NCBI RefSeq assembly: GCF_004339015.1
Contig: NZ_SMFQ01000004.1
Location: 1-64,000 of the forward strand
Reading direction: 5' to 3'
Length of the DNA: 64,000 nt
Source: Cocleimonas flava
GTDB lineage: Bacteria; Pseudomonadota; Gammaproteobacteria; Thiotrichales; Thiotrichaceae
Position 1 is the stretch's first letter; each line of letters starts with the position of its first letter. The notes below the pieces were generated by a model. It was not told the origin of the DNA. It was given only the letters and a program-made list of their open reading frames with translations, and searched no databases. Shown here piece after piece: positions 8,880-18,030 of the stretch. Position numbers and translations under genes: made by a program.

Positions 8880-10218
8880 ACCACTCGGAATCACTATCAC
8901 TGCTTTATTCGCGTTATTACTCGGTGGCGCTATCTATGTGTTTTTAGAAACGCATGAGAAAAAAGAAAAAACCATCCACACGGGTTTATTTGGCGAAGCT
9001 AGAAGCAACCCATTATATGCCGGACGCGTTTTCCTTAAACGTATGGGTATCCCAACAGAAACCAAAACCAGCGTTCAGGGTTTTACTGGCTATCCAAGTA
9101 CCGACACCGTTATCGTCATCAATTCTAAACGCACAACACTATCCGCTTATCAAACTCAGCAACTCATCAACTGGGTTAAAAGAGGCGGTCATGTGATTGC
9201 ACTCGCTACGAATAAGTGGCGCTTTCACCGATCAGATAAAAGTCTGGAATCGGATGATGCTGAATCAATTGACTCTATAGAGGGCTACCAAAGTACCTCT
9301 ATCGACAGTCGATTGACAGATAATATGTACAGTCCCGATCCTCTGCAAAATTACATGGGAATCAGTACTGGTAACAAAATTCAGTATGAAGACTTATCAG
9401 CTGCTGATAAAAAGCAGCTTGATCAAATTGAAGAACACCAAGAAGAAAACGATAGTGCAGATGACTCGACTGAACATCTATTCAAAATCAAATTACAGGA
9501 TGCTCCAAAAGCACTAGCCATTCAAAACAGTTGGTTTCACCCTATTCTTGTAGACCCTTATTATCAGGATAAAACAGAAATCGTAAAACTACGTTCTTCT
9601 AATTTCATCGTGAGACAAAAAATAGAAAACGGATTAGTTACTTTAGTTTCTTCATTAGACTTCATAGAGAATAAACAAATTGAGAAAGCTGATCATGCAG
9701 AAATCTTCTGGCACCTGATACATGGCATCAATCAACCTATCGACCAACCTTCAAAAGTCTGGTTGATCCATAGTGACAAAATGCCACCGTTATGGGATTT
9801 GATCTGGCGAAATGCCAGGATGTTTATTATCTCTTTACTGGTACTATTTATTGCATGGTTATTACTGGCAACTCGCCGCTTTGGTCCTGCAATCCCTAAG
9901 CACGCAGAAGATCGTCGTAGCTTGACTGAACACATCAGTAGCAGTGGTTCTTTCTATTGGAAACACAACCATAAACAAGAACTTCTTGAAAGCACCCGGG
10001 ATGCTATCAATCAAAAGTTAGTGCTATCACACCCTAACTGGAATCATTTAAACGAAGAGCAGCAAGTAACTCTTGTGGTTAAAGACCTGGAATTGAGTAA
10101 AGCAATTAAGGTAGACCCTAAAGATATTTATCGCGCACTTTTTTCAACATCCATTGAAAAGCCTGATGAATTTACGCAGACCATTCGCACCCTTGAAATC
10201 ATTAGAAGTACGAAATAG
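8872..10218 (+). CDS. DUF4350 domain protein, membrane anchored
   Basis: 448 residues from the ATG at 8872, which overlaps the DUF4129 stop; an ATG four codons upstream is possible but has a poorer upstream sequence. One N-terminal membrane helix (GITITALFALLLGGAIYVFL) leads into a DUF4350/GATase-like domain with SNPLYAGRVFLKRMG, DTVIVINS and the INWVKRGGHVIALA pattern. A second helix (about 315-335) ends in ATRRFGP, followed by a cytoplasmic tail. The family lacks a known activity; the fold resembles ThuA/class I amidotransferases. The gene order RDD, SpoIIM, DUF4129, DUF4350, MoxR, DUF58 is conserved in many proteobacteria. Confidence 0.82.
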   Translation: MSKPLGITITALFALLLGGAIYVFLETHEKKEKTIHTGLFGEARSNPLYAGRVFLKRMGIPTETKTSVQGFTGYPSTDTVIVINSKRTTLSAYQTQQLINWVKRGGHVIALATNKWRFHRSDKSLESDDAESIDSIEGYQSTSIDSRLTDNMYSPDPLQNYMGISTGNKIQYEDLSAADKKQLDQIEEHQEENDSADDSTEHLFKIKLQDAPKALAIQNSWFHPILVDPYYQDKTEIVKLRSSNFIVRQKIENGLVTLVSSLDFIENKQIEKADHAEIFWHLIHGINQPIDQPSKVWLIHSDKMPPLWDLIWRNARMFIISLLVLFIAWLLLATRRFGPAIPKHAEDRRSLTEHISSSGSFYWKHNHKQELLESTRDAINQKLVLSHPNWNHLNEEQQVTLVVKDLELSKAIKVDPKDIYRALFSTSIEKPDEFTQTIRTLEIIRSTK

Positions 10219-10296
10219 AAACAGAAACAGACAACTAAAACTGAAAATATAAATACTTATCAATACGATACAAACGAATTAATGAAAGGCCACAGT

Positions 10297-11274
10297 ATGA
10301 CCGAAATGACAAATATGACGCTTGAACAAGCTAGTGAATTAGCTCAACAATTAAAAACAGAAATTGGCAAAGCTGTTATTGGCCAAAAACAGGTAATACA
10401 TGAAACGCTAATTGCATTGATTGCGGGTGGCAATGTATTAATTGAAGGCGTTCCTGGTCTTGGCAAAACCTTATTAGTGCGGGCTCTGGCAGCAACGTTT
10501 TCAGGTCAATTTAACCGTATTCAGTTCACCCCGGATCTGATGCCTGCTGATGTAACAGGACATACACTCTATGATCTGGACAATAAATCTTTCAGCGTTC
10601 GTAAAGGTCCTGTATTTACCAATTTACTACTTGCAGATGAAATCAATCGTGCGCCAGCCAAAACCCAATCTGCTCTATTAGAAGTAATGCAGGAACGTCA
10701 GGTGACCATTGAAGGTGAAGCGCATCCTGTGCCACTACCATTCATGACATTAGCGACACAAAACCCGCTAGAACAGGAAGGCACCTACCCTTTACCCGAA
10801 GCACAACTTGATCGTTTTCTACTAAAAATCTACATCAATTACCCACGAGATAACGAAGAAAGTTTAATGGTTGCCGCTGTGACGAATAAGCAAACTGGTA
10901 ATCAACTGAATATTTCAAATGTATCAGCAGTAGCCACTCCGGCGACAATACAAGCCATGCAAGCTTTAGCAGCGGATATTGAAGTCGATAAAAGTGTCAT
11001 TGAATACGCGGTAAGAATCGTTCAGGCAACGCGAGATTGGCAAGGTCTGAGTATTGGCTCTGGACCCAGAGGAAGCATTGCTTTAATCAGCGCTGCACGC
11101 GCTCAGGCGATGTTACATGCTCGCGATTACATTACACCTGATGACATTAAAGCAATTGCATTGCCGGCCTTACGTCACCGTGTAGCTCTTGCTCCCGAGA
11201 TGGAATTAGAAGGTTATTCAACGGATCAGATATTGCAGGGTATCCTCGATAAAATCGAAGCACCTAGACAATAA
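10297..11274 (+). CDS. MoxR-family AAA+ ATPase
   Basis: 325 residues from the ATG at 10297, preceded by AAAGG seven bases upstream; the ATG five codons earlier has no ribosome site. Walker A is GVPGLGKT, Walker B LLLADEINRA, then the MoxR pattern KTQSALLEVMQE, sensor motif ATQNPLEQEGTYPLPEAQLDRF and a C-terminal lid. MoxR ATPases act as chaperone-like factors for partner proteins with von Willebrand A or DUF58 domains, here the next gene. It is separated from the DUF4350 gene by about 78 bp, but strand and context place it in the same operon. Confidence 0.93.
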   Translation: MTEMTNMTLEQASELAQQLKTEIGKAVIGQKQVIHETLIALIAGGNVLIEGVPGLGKTLLVRALAATFSGQFNRIQFTPDLMPADVTGHTLYDLDNKSFSVRKGPVFTNLLLADEINRAPAKTQSALLEVMQERQVTIEGEAHPVPLPFMTLATQNPLEQEGTYPLPEAQLDRFLLKIYINYPRDNEESLMVAAVTNKQTGNQLNISNVSAVATPATIQAMQALAADIEVDKSVIEYAVRIVQATRDWQGLSIGSGPRGSIALISAARAQAMLHARDYITPDDIKAIALPALRHRVALAPEMELEGYSTDQILQGILDKIEAPRQ

Positions 11275-11305
11275 AGCACTTTTTAAATCCATAGATAATA
11301 AAAAC

Positions 11306-12640
11306 ATGCTTTCTAAACTCCCAATCCCGGATCGACAAACCTTCTATTTGATAGCGGCGCTTGCTGCTATCGGTTTGATTACAATATTCATCCCTGCGCT
11401 AACCCTGCTGTGGAAGATTTCAGCAGCCATAATTGCTGTTATTCTTGTTGCTGATTTGATTATTAGCACCTTCATTTCAAACCCCAAAGATATCATCACG
11501 GTAGAACGCCACTTACCCGGTTCAATACCATTGGGAGTCAGCCGTCATATTGAATTAATCATCCATAATAAAAGTAGCAAGCCGCAAAACCTCGATATAT
11601 TTGATCATTTTCCGAATGAAGTCCATGCAGAAGGCTTACCCGTCAATGTCAGTATTCCGGGAGAACAGCATGCAGAAATACAGTACAAAATAATTGCCAA
11701 TCAAAGAGGAAAATTAATTTTTCCCAAGGTGCAAATCAAACTGCAATCGGTGTTTAAGTTTTGGCGTATAAATCAGTATTTACCAGTCAACAGTGAAACC
11801 AATGTGTATCCAAACTTTGCGGCTATTGCTCATTATGCGCTATTAGCCACTGACAATAATTTAAGTCAAATGGGCATCATCAAAAAAAGAAGGCGTGGCG
11901 AAGGTCAGAATTTTCATCAGCTAAGAGAATATCGTGAAGGCGACGCGATGCGTCAAATAGACTGGAAAGCTACCTCTAGAGTGCAAAAACTTATCTCGCG
12001 TGAGTACCAGGACGAGAAAGATCAGGAGATTATTTTCATGCTGGATTGTGGTCACCGGATGATGGCTAAAGATGATGACCTTTCACATTTCGATCACACC
12101 TTAAACGCTTTATTACTGCTTTCCTATGTGGCTCTGCGACAAGGTGATGCTGTCGGCTTAATGACATTTTCGGGAGAAGATCAACGCTGGTTTAGTCCAC
12201 GCAAAGGACAACACAATGTGCAGCAAATCCTTAACACGGTGTATGACCTTCAACCCAGTACCTCATCCCCTGATTACAGCAAAGCAGCAACTGACTTATT
12301 AATTCGTCATAAAAAACGTGCCTTGGTGATTATTTTAACCAACACCCGAGATGAAGATGGCGATGATCTGCTGCCTGCGATAAGCATCTTGAAAAAGCGC
12401 CATCTGGTATTACTCGCTAGCCTTCGTGAATCGAGTATTGCCGATATGTTAGATAAACCGATTGAAGATTTAAACGACGCGCTGGACAACTCAGCGGCGC
12501 ATCATTATTTGCAGCAACGCAAAAGTACCTTTGAAGAATTAGTCAACAACGGCATTCGAGCCATGGACGTCAGTCCTGATAAGCTCACAGTGGATTTAAT
12601 TAATGCGTATTTATCGATAAAAAGTAGCGGTACATTATAA
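11306..12640 (+). CDS. DUF58 domain protein (MoxR partner)
   Basis: 444 residues. Two N-terminal membrane helices (about 12-30 and 33-50) precede a beta-rich region and the DUF58 signature GEGQNFHQLREYREGDAMR followed by IDWKATSR (about residues 195-225). The C-terminal half has a von Willebrand A-like layout with FMLDCGHRM. DUF58 proteins are the usual partners of MoxR ATPases. This is the last gene of the plus-strand run and converges on the 12859 gene, with dispersed element copy 3 in between. The pathway is not known for this cluster; envelope integrity or stress is a common suggestion. Confidence 0.9.
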   Translation: MLSKLPIPDRQTFYLIAALAAIGLITIFIPALTLLWKISAAIIAVILVADLIISTFISNPKDIITVERHLPGSIPLGVSRHIELIIHNKSSKPQNLDIFDHFPNEVHAEGLPVNVSIPGEQHAEIQYKIIANQRGKLIFPKVQIKLQSVFKFWRINQYLPVNSETNVYPNFAAIAHYALLATDNNLSQMGIIKKRRRGEGQNFHQLREYREGDAMRQIDWKATSRVQKLISREYQDEKDQEIIFMLDCGHRMMAKDDDLSHFDHTLNALLLLSYVALRQGDAVGLMTFSGEDQRWFSPRKGQHNVQQILNTVYDLQPSTSSPDYSKAATDLLIRHKKRALVIILTNTRDEDGDDLLPAISILKKRHLVLLASLRESSIADMLDKPIEDLNDALDNSAAHHYLQQRKSTFEELVNNGIRAMDVSPDKLTVDLINAYLSIKSSGTL

Positions 12641-12672
12641 GGGGATCACATCGTTTTTAGCTTATGTATGAA

Positions 12673-12708
12673 TTAGACAAGGATGATAAATTAGACATGT
12701 ATGATAAA
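12673..12708 (+). repeat. Two tandem 18-bp direct repeats
   Basis: TTAGACAAGGATGATAAA at 12673-12690 is followed directly by TTAGACATGTATGATAAA; 16 of 18 bases agree. It lies just before dispersed element copy 3. Confidence 0.8.
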
Positions 12709-12722
12709 TGCCTAAACTAAAA

Positions 12723-12751
12723 CCCACCCCCCTACTTTGGAGGCTTTTTTT
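12723..12751 (+). repeat. Dispersed C-rich element, copy 3
   Basis: CCCA, six C, TACTTT, GGAGGC and seven T, between the convergent DUF58 and 12859 genes. The T tract lies 110 nt past the DUF58 stop codon. Confidence 0.85.
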
Positions 12752-12858
12752 GCTATCTTTATGGATTTATTAAATGTTATGAGTCTGGCAAACAGATGGA
12801 TTATTTAGTGTTTTGCTTTTGCTTAGCTTGTGCTTAACTAATGATTAATTAAAAAACA

Positions 12859-13299
12859 TTAAAGCATTTGAGACAACATCAGTATCACCACAAAAGCGGC
12901 GACCGAATATGCCACTAGCTGCATCAATCGACCTTTGTGATCTATGACAGATCCCATATTGGTAATTTGATTCTTACTCGCGACTTTTACAGTTGGCACC
13001 GACATTTTTTTGCTACGAATAGAACCACGCTTAAACTTTTTATTGAATTCAGTAAAGTCTACTTCGATAGTCTCATTAATGGATGCTTTTGCTAACGCCT
13101 GCACTAAGGGTAACTCACGGTGATGAATGGGTTTCACAGAATGTAATTGCTTACGCCAATTGAGTTTAGCCATGGCAGAAACCGAACGTTCATTGCCGTA
13201 CTCATCAATCAGGAAATACTCAACTACACCTTTGCCTGAAGAAACTTCTTTAAACTTCTGTTGTTTCAAGCGATAGCGAATTCGTTGTGTGTAAGTCAT
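12859..13299 (-). CDS. Small protein with C-terminal membrane anchor; paralogue of the 60422-60805 gene
   Basis: 146 residues. An N-terminal soluble part (about 1-95) is followed by a basic linker and one hydrophobic segment at the extreme C-terminus (LVAYSVAAFVVILMLSQML), as in a tail anchor. The central part aligns with the product of 60422-60805: YFLIDEYGNERSVS against FHLTDESGFQRKVS, then HRELPLVQ against REHPLIQ, and NETIEVDFTEFN against DETINIEFTQYN. I do not recognise the family. No signal peptide and no catalytic residue pattern is visible. It lies between the MoxR operon and rlmD without evident functional linkage. Confidence 0.75.
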   Translation of the reverse strand: MTYTQRIRYRLKQQKFKEVSSGKGVVEYFLIDEYGNERSVSAMAKLNWRKQLHSVKPIHHRELPLVQALAKASINETIEVDFTEFNKKFKRGSIRSKKMSVPTVKVASKNQITNMGSVIDHKGRLMQLVAYSVAAFVVILMLSQML

Positions 13300-13388
13300 A
13301 AACTTGAGATTAGCAGAATACTATTTAGTGCCTAATAATTTCAGATAAGGGGCTTTTTTTCAGCGTTAAATGTATATAAAAACGGTGT

Positions 13389-14738
13389 TTATCGCTCAAA
13401 CACCGCTATAGATTCTACATGGGCAGTCTGCGGGAACATATCCATCACACCTGCTCCCACGAGCTTGTAGCCATGCGTATGCACCAATTCGCCGGCATCG
13501 CGTGCCAAAGTTGCAGGATGACAAGATACATAGACAATACGTTTCGCTTTTAACTTACCAAAGTACTCAATAATTTCTTTAGCGCCAGAACGCGGTGGAT
13601 CGAGCAGAATGCAATCGTATTGTTTTTTCAGCCATGGCTCACTTTTTAACTCTAATTCTGTACCCATTAAATTACAGACAAAATACTCGGTATTATCGAT
13701 GCCATTAGCCTTAGCTGTTTCACGCGCACGCTTAACCATGACCAAATCACCTTCTACACCCGTCACCTGCGTAGCATTTCTTGCAATAGGCAGAGTAAAG
13801 TTACCTAAACCACAGAAAAGATCCAGAACACGTTCTGAGCCTGTGAGTTTCAATAGCTCAACCGCACGCGGCACCATTTGAGTGTTGATGCTGCTATTGA
13901 CCTGAAAGAAGTCCTGAGGACCAAAGGCTACTTTGGTATCAAATGCCTTATGCTCATAATATAAACCTGGATTCTGGTCTGCTTCAGGCCAGATTAAATG
14001 CACAGTATCCGGGCCTTTAGGCTGAAGGTACAGTTGGAAACTATGCTCTTGAGCAAAGCCGATCCAGAGTTCTGTGTCTTGATCCGATAAAGGTTTTAGA
14101 TGACGGATGATCAATGCCGTATTTTCATCACCCACAGCTACTTCAATCTGTGGCGTTGAATCACGCGAATCCATCTGATAGATCAACTTCTGGAAATCTT
14201 CTAGCTTCAAGCCAACCGATTCATGCAATACCACACAGCTGTTTATATCTGCTAAGAAGCCACCATGTCTTTCGCGAAAGCCAACCAGTACTTTGTCTTT
14301 TTTGTAGACGAACTTGACGCCCAAACGTGCTTTACGTCGATACCCCCATGAGTCTCCCGTCATCGGTTCAAAGACTTCTGCAGGCTCTACTTTACCGAGG
14401 TGCTTAAGACCATCAAGCATGGATTGCTGTTTGTATTTTATTTGAGCTTCTGAACTAAGGTGCTGTAACGAACACCCCCCACAAATGTCATAGTGTTCAC
14501 ATTTAGGCTCGACACGATCGGGTGAAGCCGTTAAGACTTCTTCTATTTTACCTTCATCATGACTACGATTTTTCGAGGTATAAATAAACGTGACCTTTTC
14601 ACCCGGCAACGCACCACTAACAAATACGGCTTTTCCGTCGATATGTGCGACGCCACGTCCTTCGTGACTGAGTGATTCGATTTCTGCTTCTACAGGGTCT
14701 TGAGGTAAGCGTTGTTTTCTAGTGCGTCTGCGTGCCAT
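13389..14738 (-). CDS. rlmD: 23S rRNA (uracil-5-)-methyltransferase RlmD
   Basis: 449 residues from the ATG at 14738; a GTG seven codons upstream is possible but lies in dispersed element copy 4, and GGACA sits in front of the ATG. The N-terminal TRAM domain (about 10-70) is followed by the iron-sulfur cysteines CEHYDICGGC, with the fourth Cys near INSCVV. The SAM motif is LDLFCGLGNFTLPIA, the catalytic region has LLDPPRSGAKE and YVSCHPATLARD, with the nucleophilic Cys in SCHP. These match RlmD, which methylates U1939 of 23S rRNA using SAM. Length is normal. It is transcribed away from the 12859 gene's promoter side and appears monocistronic. Confidence 0.94.
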   Translation of the reverse strand: MARRRTRKQRLPQDPVEAEIESLSHEGRGVAHIDGKAVFVSGALPGEKVTFIYTSKNRSHDEGKIEEVLTASPDRVEPKCEHYDICGGCSLQHLSSEAQIKYKQQSMLDGLKHLGKVEPAEVFEPMTGDSWGYRRKARLGVKFVYKKDKVLVGFRERHGGFLADINSCVVLHESVGLKLEDFQKLIYQMDSRDSTPQIEVAVGDENTALIIRHLKPLSDQDTELWIGFAQEHSFQLYLQPKGPDTVHLIWPEADQNPGLYYEHKAFDTKVAFGPQDFFQVNSSINTQMVPRAVELLKLTGSERVLDLFCGLGNFTLPIARNATQVTGVEGDLVMVKRARETAKANGIDNTEYFVCNLMGTELELKSEPWLKKQYDCILLDPPRSGAKEIIEYFGKLKAKRIVYVSCHPATLARDAGELVHTHGYKLVGAGVMDMFPQTAHVESIAVFER

Positions 14739-14754
14739 TTGTGATTGTCCAAAC

Positions 14755-14783
14755 GACACCCCCCCACTTTAGAGGCTTTTTTT
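14755..14783 (+). repeat. Dispersed C-rich element, copy 4
   Basis: GACA, seven C, ACTTTA, GAGGC and seven T, directly upstream of rlmD. It forms an inverted pair with copy 5. Confidence 0.85.
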
Positions 14784-14817
14784 GATTACTAACTATTTCA
14801 AATAAACAGATAGCAAC

Positions 14818-14847
14818 AAAAAAAGTGCCCATAAGTGGGGGGGTGGC
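14818..14847 (-). repeat. Dispersed C-rich element, copy 5 (inverted)
   Basis: On the minus strand: GCCA, seven C, ACTTAT, GGGCAC and seven T. It lies 80 nt past the stop of the gene ending at 14927. Bases 14833-14845 pair perfectly over 13 bp with 14757-14769 of copy 4. Confidence 0.85.
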
Positions 14848-14926
14848 ATTTTATTGATTTAGGAACCGTTAATTACTGTATAGCTTAATTATAGCTCGGA
14901 ATTTAGGTTCGGAATTATAGTTCGGA

Positions 14927-16183
14927 TTAAAAAGTCGGGCATGATCCCACAAAGTTGCTATCAGATAAACCCCAACGGTTATCAAAAGGTGCATGAGGAT
15001 CTGACGAAACCTTGCCTGCTTCCATCGCTTCCCAAAGTTGACGCAGATTAATATGTTTTACCGAATCATTGGGATAAATCGCCAGACCACAAAACTCGTC
15101 TAATTCCTCTAACAGTCCATCAGGCAGTTCGGGATGAAAAATAGATCGGGCTAATACCTGTGCATTAACCTTATCTTCTTCAAGTTCTCCACCTGAATAG
15201 GCAATTTTATGAATCTCGGTAAAGAAACGATACAAACGTTTGTCTCTAGAAGGCGTCGAATAATAATCATATTCAGACGCAGTCATACAACTGCGCTTCC
15301 CTTGATCTTTCAGTCGCTGAATATATGCAATACCATCATTGACATAATTCACGCGCTCTTTCGCAAAAGAACACAGACTATGCATTAAACGCATAGTTTT
15401 TTCTTCAAGAGGTTCTTCTCTACGTTGTAACTTCTTAGAAATCACATCCGTAAAAGGGATGTACTCAAGCCCAACTTTCTGAGCAATTTGATACTGCTCA
15501 TTACTATAACCGGGTTGTTGCTGAATAGGTTTAGCGATATTTCTAGGCCATTTAAATCGACGGTACCCATCGCTCATGCCAACTGCATCATGTGGAATGA
15601 AGAAGGGAAATGAATACAACTGAATCATATTCTTCGGAGAGGCAGGTGTGGTTGAGCTCATGATTGCTGTTACGCCCGTATCGGTAATACCCGTCATGGC
15701 ATAAGAATGGGTGCCGGGTTCTACGTATAAATCCCCTGCTTTGATCTGTGCTAATTCAATCGGGAAAGAATCATGTGGCAGACTACGCGTACCTACACGA
15801 TCATTCATGAATTGGGCAAACGCTCTGAAGCGTTGATCTTCTGGTAATTTATCCCAGTTTGTCATGGTATTGCTGATGTACTTATTCTTCTTACCCAGAT
15901 AATGGATTTTGAATGGCAGTTTATTTTCGTAGGCAAATACCGCACGCATTAAATAGATGGCATCAGCACAATCATGAGGAATACGATCGTATTGTGGTCT
16001 GATCTTGCTCATAAAGAAATCAGGTTTCCATTGAGTGCTCACCCATTCCTGATACTTCAATTCCCAACTATCATTCCAGTAATTGTTTCCGGACTTCCAT
16101 ACTTCTGCAAAAGCCGATTTAGCCATTAATAGCATTAACAAAACAAGCGTGTACTTTAAAAAAGTAAACTGAAAAAAGCGCAT
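14927..16183 (-). CDS. Exported cysteine-peptidase-like protein of unknown function
   Basis: 418 residues, with AGGGGA in front of the ATG. Residues 1-26 are a signal peptide (basic start, LVLLMLLMAKSAFA). The mature part has a Cys at residue 72 in PHDCADAIYLMRAVFAYENKLPF and a His at 159 in AGDLYVEPGTHSYAMTG. Cys at the start of a helix followed by a His on a beta-strand with AGD upstream is the layout of papain-like NlpC/P60 or transglutaminase-like enzymes. This is an inference from pattern only; I do not recognise a named family. The C-terminal 200 residues are helical with several Cys. The gene is flanked by dispersed elements on both sides. Confidence 0.65.
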   Translation of the reverse strand: MRFFQFTFLKYTLVLLMLLMAKSAFAEVWKSGNNYWNDSWELKYQEWVSTQWKPDFFMSKIRPQYDRIPHDCADAIYLMRAVFAYENKLPFKIHYLGKKNKYISNTMTNWDKLPEDQRFRAFAQFMNDRVGTRSLPHDSFPIELAQIKAGDLYVEPGTHSYAMTGITDTGVTAIMSSTTPASPKNMIQLYSFPFFIPHDAVGMSDGYRRFKWPRNIAKPIQQQPGYSNEQYQIAQKVGLEYIPFTDVISKKLQRREEPLEEKTMRLMHSLCSFAKERVNYVNDGIAYIQRLKDQGKRSCMTASEYDYYSTPSRDKRLYRFFTEIHKIAYSGGELEEDKVNAQVLARSIFHPELPDGLLEELDEFCGLAIYPNDSVKHINLRQLWEAMEAGKVSSDPHAPFDNRWGLSDSNFVGSCPTF

Positions 16184-16266
16184 TTTTATCCCCTAATAAA
16201 TAAACAGCCCAGCTTTAAAACAAAGCAATTTAATTCTCTTTTTTACCGTTAAAAGAATTCTTTTTT

Positions 16267-16293
16267 ACACCCCCCACTTACAGAGGCTTTTTT
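16267..16293 (+). repeat. Dispersed C-rich element, copy 6
   Basis: ACA, six C, ACTTACA, GAGGC and six T, 67 nt past the stop codon of the minus-strand YdgA-like gene. Confidence 0.8.
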
Positions 16294-16359
16294 ATTATTA
16301 GGCTTTAAAAGACGGTATTAAATTGCAAACGGCAGTATAGCAATATTGAGTAGAAAGCT

Positions 16360-17721
16360 CTACTGCATCAATAACTTGTTCTGTTTGTACAGCAATGAAA
16401 ACTGTTTTTTTCGTATAGCGGTGCGTTTAGAAATATACGCATAAAGCAGATCGTCTAGCGTGACTTTCGACTCTGCTTCCAGTAAATATGAAAAACGCGT
16501 AGATTCACCCGAATTTTCTGAAGGTTTTAAATGCCCAATAAGTGTGGATACTCCACTAGGATTAGAGGCTTTAATTTCAATCGAAGGGTTATTCATATTT
16601 AGCTCATCTCTGGATGAGAAAAGAGCCTTATAAAAACTCACAGGGTATTGTTGTTGTAGGCGATGTATCTGATTTTGTAATTGCCAGATTTTATCCTGAC
16701 CTTCAGGCAGTTCGCCATTTTCCTGAAGTTCCCATTGCGTTTGCATTTGCAGGTTATCTAATTCTGCTTTGGATTCCATCACCTGTAGAAAGGTTGCTTG
16801 CTGAATTCCGGAACTCTGAGCCGTTATCTGTAACTGATCAATAGGTAAATCATCACTATTTTCTGTGCTTGTTTTATTTAAGCGTGTGAAATTCAATGTG
16901 AGAAAAGTATCGATCACATCGTCTTTAAAGGTTATTTGGCTATGACCTTTAAAACCAGTAAGGATGGATTCAGATAAACGTTGAGAATTAATGCGCAATT
17001 GGGGTATCTGTATCGATGCGTTTTTATACGATACACCCGCATCTACTGATTCTGTTGACGTTTTAATTGACGGATTATTTGTATCATTCCCGTTTGAATC
17101 TGATAACTTATTTGGATATTGAAAATTCATCAAACCATTATCAGCACTTAACTGAATAATAGGTGAAGCGTAATCTAAGCGGGAAAGTTCCAATGAGCCG
17201 CGATAAGACAAGGTACTCAGATTATAAATAGCCGTTAACTTTGCATCTAACCACTCAGCGTTAAACGAGGATTCGAAACTTGATTCCTTATCAAACCCTA
17301 TTATCACAACACCAGTGGGCAAATCATTGGGGAAAATATTCTGAATATTTTCCTTAGACTCTGCAGAAAAACTTTCTGGGTCGATGCGAATAAACCAACG
17401 AGACACACCGTAATCGACCCCCTTCTTGGTTATGAATAACGGCCCATTCAGGGATTTCAGCGTTAACACAAAATCACCTAACCAATCGTCTAGCAACGGT
17501 ATATCGGAACTTACACGTACTGAAGCTGATGACCCGAGAAGGTGTTTTTTATAGTCGAGCAACTCTAAACGAAAGGGCTTTTCGCCTAACTTATCCGTTT
17601 GAATTTCCAGTACCTGACGAAAGTCTTTTTCTGCCTGAACTCCCAAGTACCAACTCATCACTGCCCATAGTAAAAAAGTTGATAAGCAGATCATCACCAA
17701 AATGGATAAAAGTTTTCTCAT
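16360..17721 (-). CDS. YdgA-like DUF945 family protein
   Basis: 453 residues. One N-terminal membrane helix (LLSILVMICLSTFLLWAVM) leaves the rest in the periplasm. The following pattern fits DUF945/YdgA proteins: a helix AEKDFRQVLEIQTD, then YKKHLLGSSASVRVS, and long beta-rich stretches with repeated LSxLxYxG segments. The C-terminus carries a LLYAYISKRTA helix region. YdgA in E. coli is an inner-membrane-anchored periplasmic protein whose function is not firmly known. Family assignment is from overall pattern and so moderate. It is divergent from the DUF11 locus starting at 18031. Confidence 0.65.
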   Translation of the reverse strand: MRKLLSILVMICLSTFLLWAVMSWYLGVQAEKDFRQVLEIQTDKLGEKPFRLELLDYKKHLLGSSASVRVSSDIPLLDDWLGDFVLTLKSLNGPLFITKKGVDYGVSRWFIRIDPESFSAESKENIQNIFPNDLPTGVVIIGFDKESSFESSFNAEWLDAKLTAIYNLSTLSYRGSLELSRLDYASPIIQLSADNGLMNFQYPNKLSDSNGNDTNNPSIKTSTESVDAGVSYKNASIQIPQLRINSQRLSESILTGFKGHSQITFKDDVIDTFLTLNFTRLNKTSTENSDDLPIDQLQITAQSSGIQQATFLQVMESKAELDNLQMQTQWELQENGELPEGQDKIWQLQNQIHRLQQQYPVSFYKALFSSRDELNMNNPSIEIKASNPSGVSTLIGHLKPSENSGESTRFSYLLEAESKVTLDDLLYAYISKRTAIRKKQFSLLYKQNKLLMQ

Positions 17722-18030
17722 TGATAGATATTTCTACTCTTATGTTTTGTTATGAAATAATTAAGTTACGATACAAAAGTGTCACAAACTGACAAAAATG
17801 CGTCATTTTATACCACTTAAGTTATTGTATTAAAATGATTTAACTCTATTTTTACATGACTCTATTAAGTTTAGATTCATCCGCAAGTTGTTAGTATTGG
17901 ATAGATTCAATACTTTTATTTTGGGTCATTAGAGTATTACTTTAAATAATAAAAATAATTTAGAAAAAATCAGGATAAAACCATAGTTAAAGATCGATGT
18001 AAAAGATCAACAGTAATAAAAATAAAAATT
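17722..18030. other. Divergent intergenic region with weak hairpin
   Basis: About 309 AT-rich bases between the YdgA-like gene and the DUF11 locus. A 7-bp inverted repeat AGTATTG/CAATACT (17893-17914) is followed by TTTATTTT on the plus strand, a possible weak attenuator in the leader of the DUF11 locus. No confident promoter boxes were identified. Confidence 0.4.
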
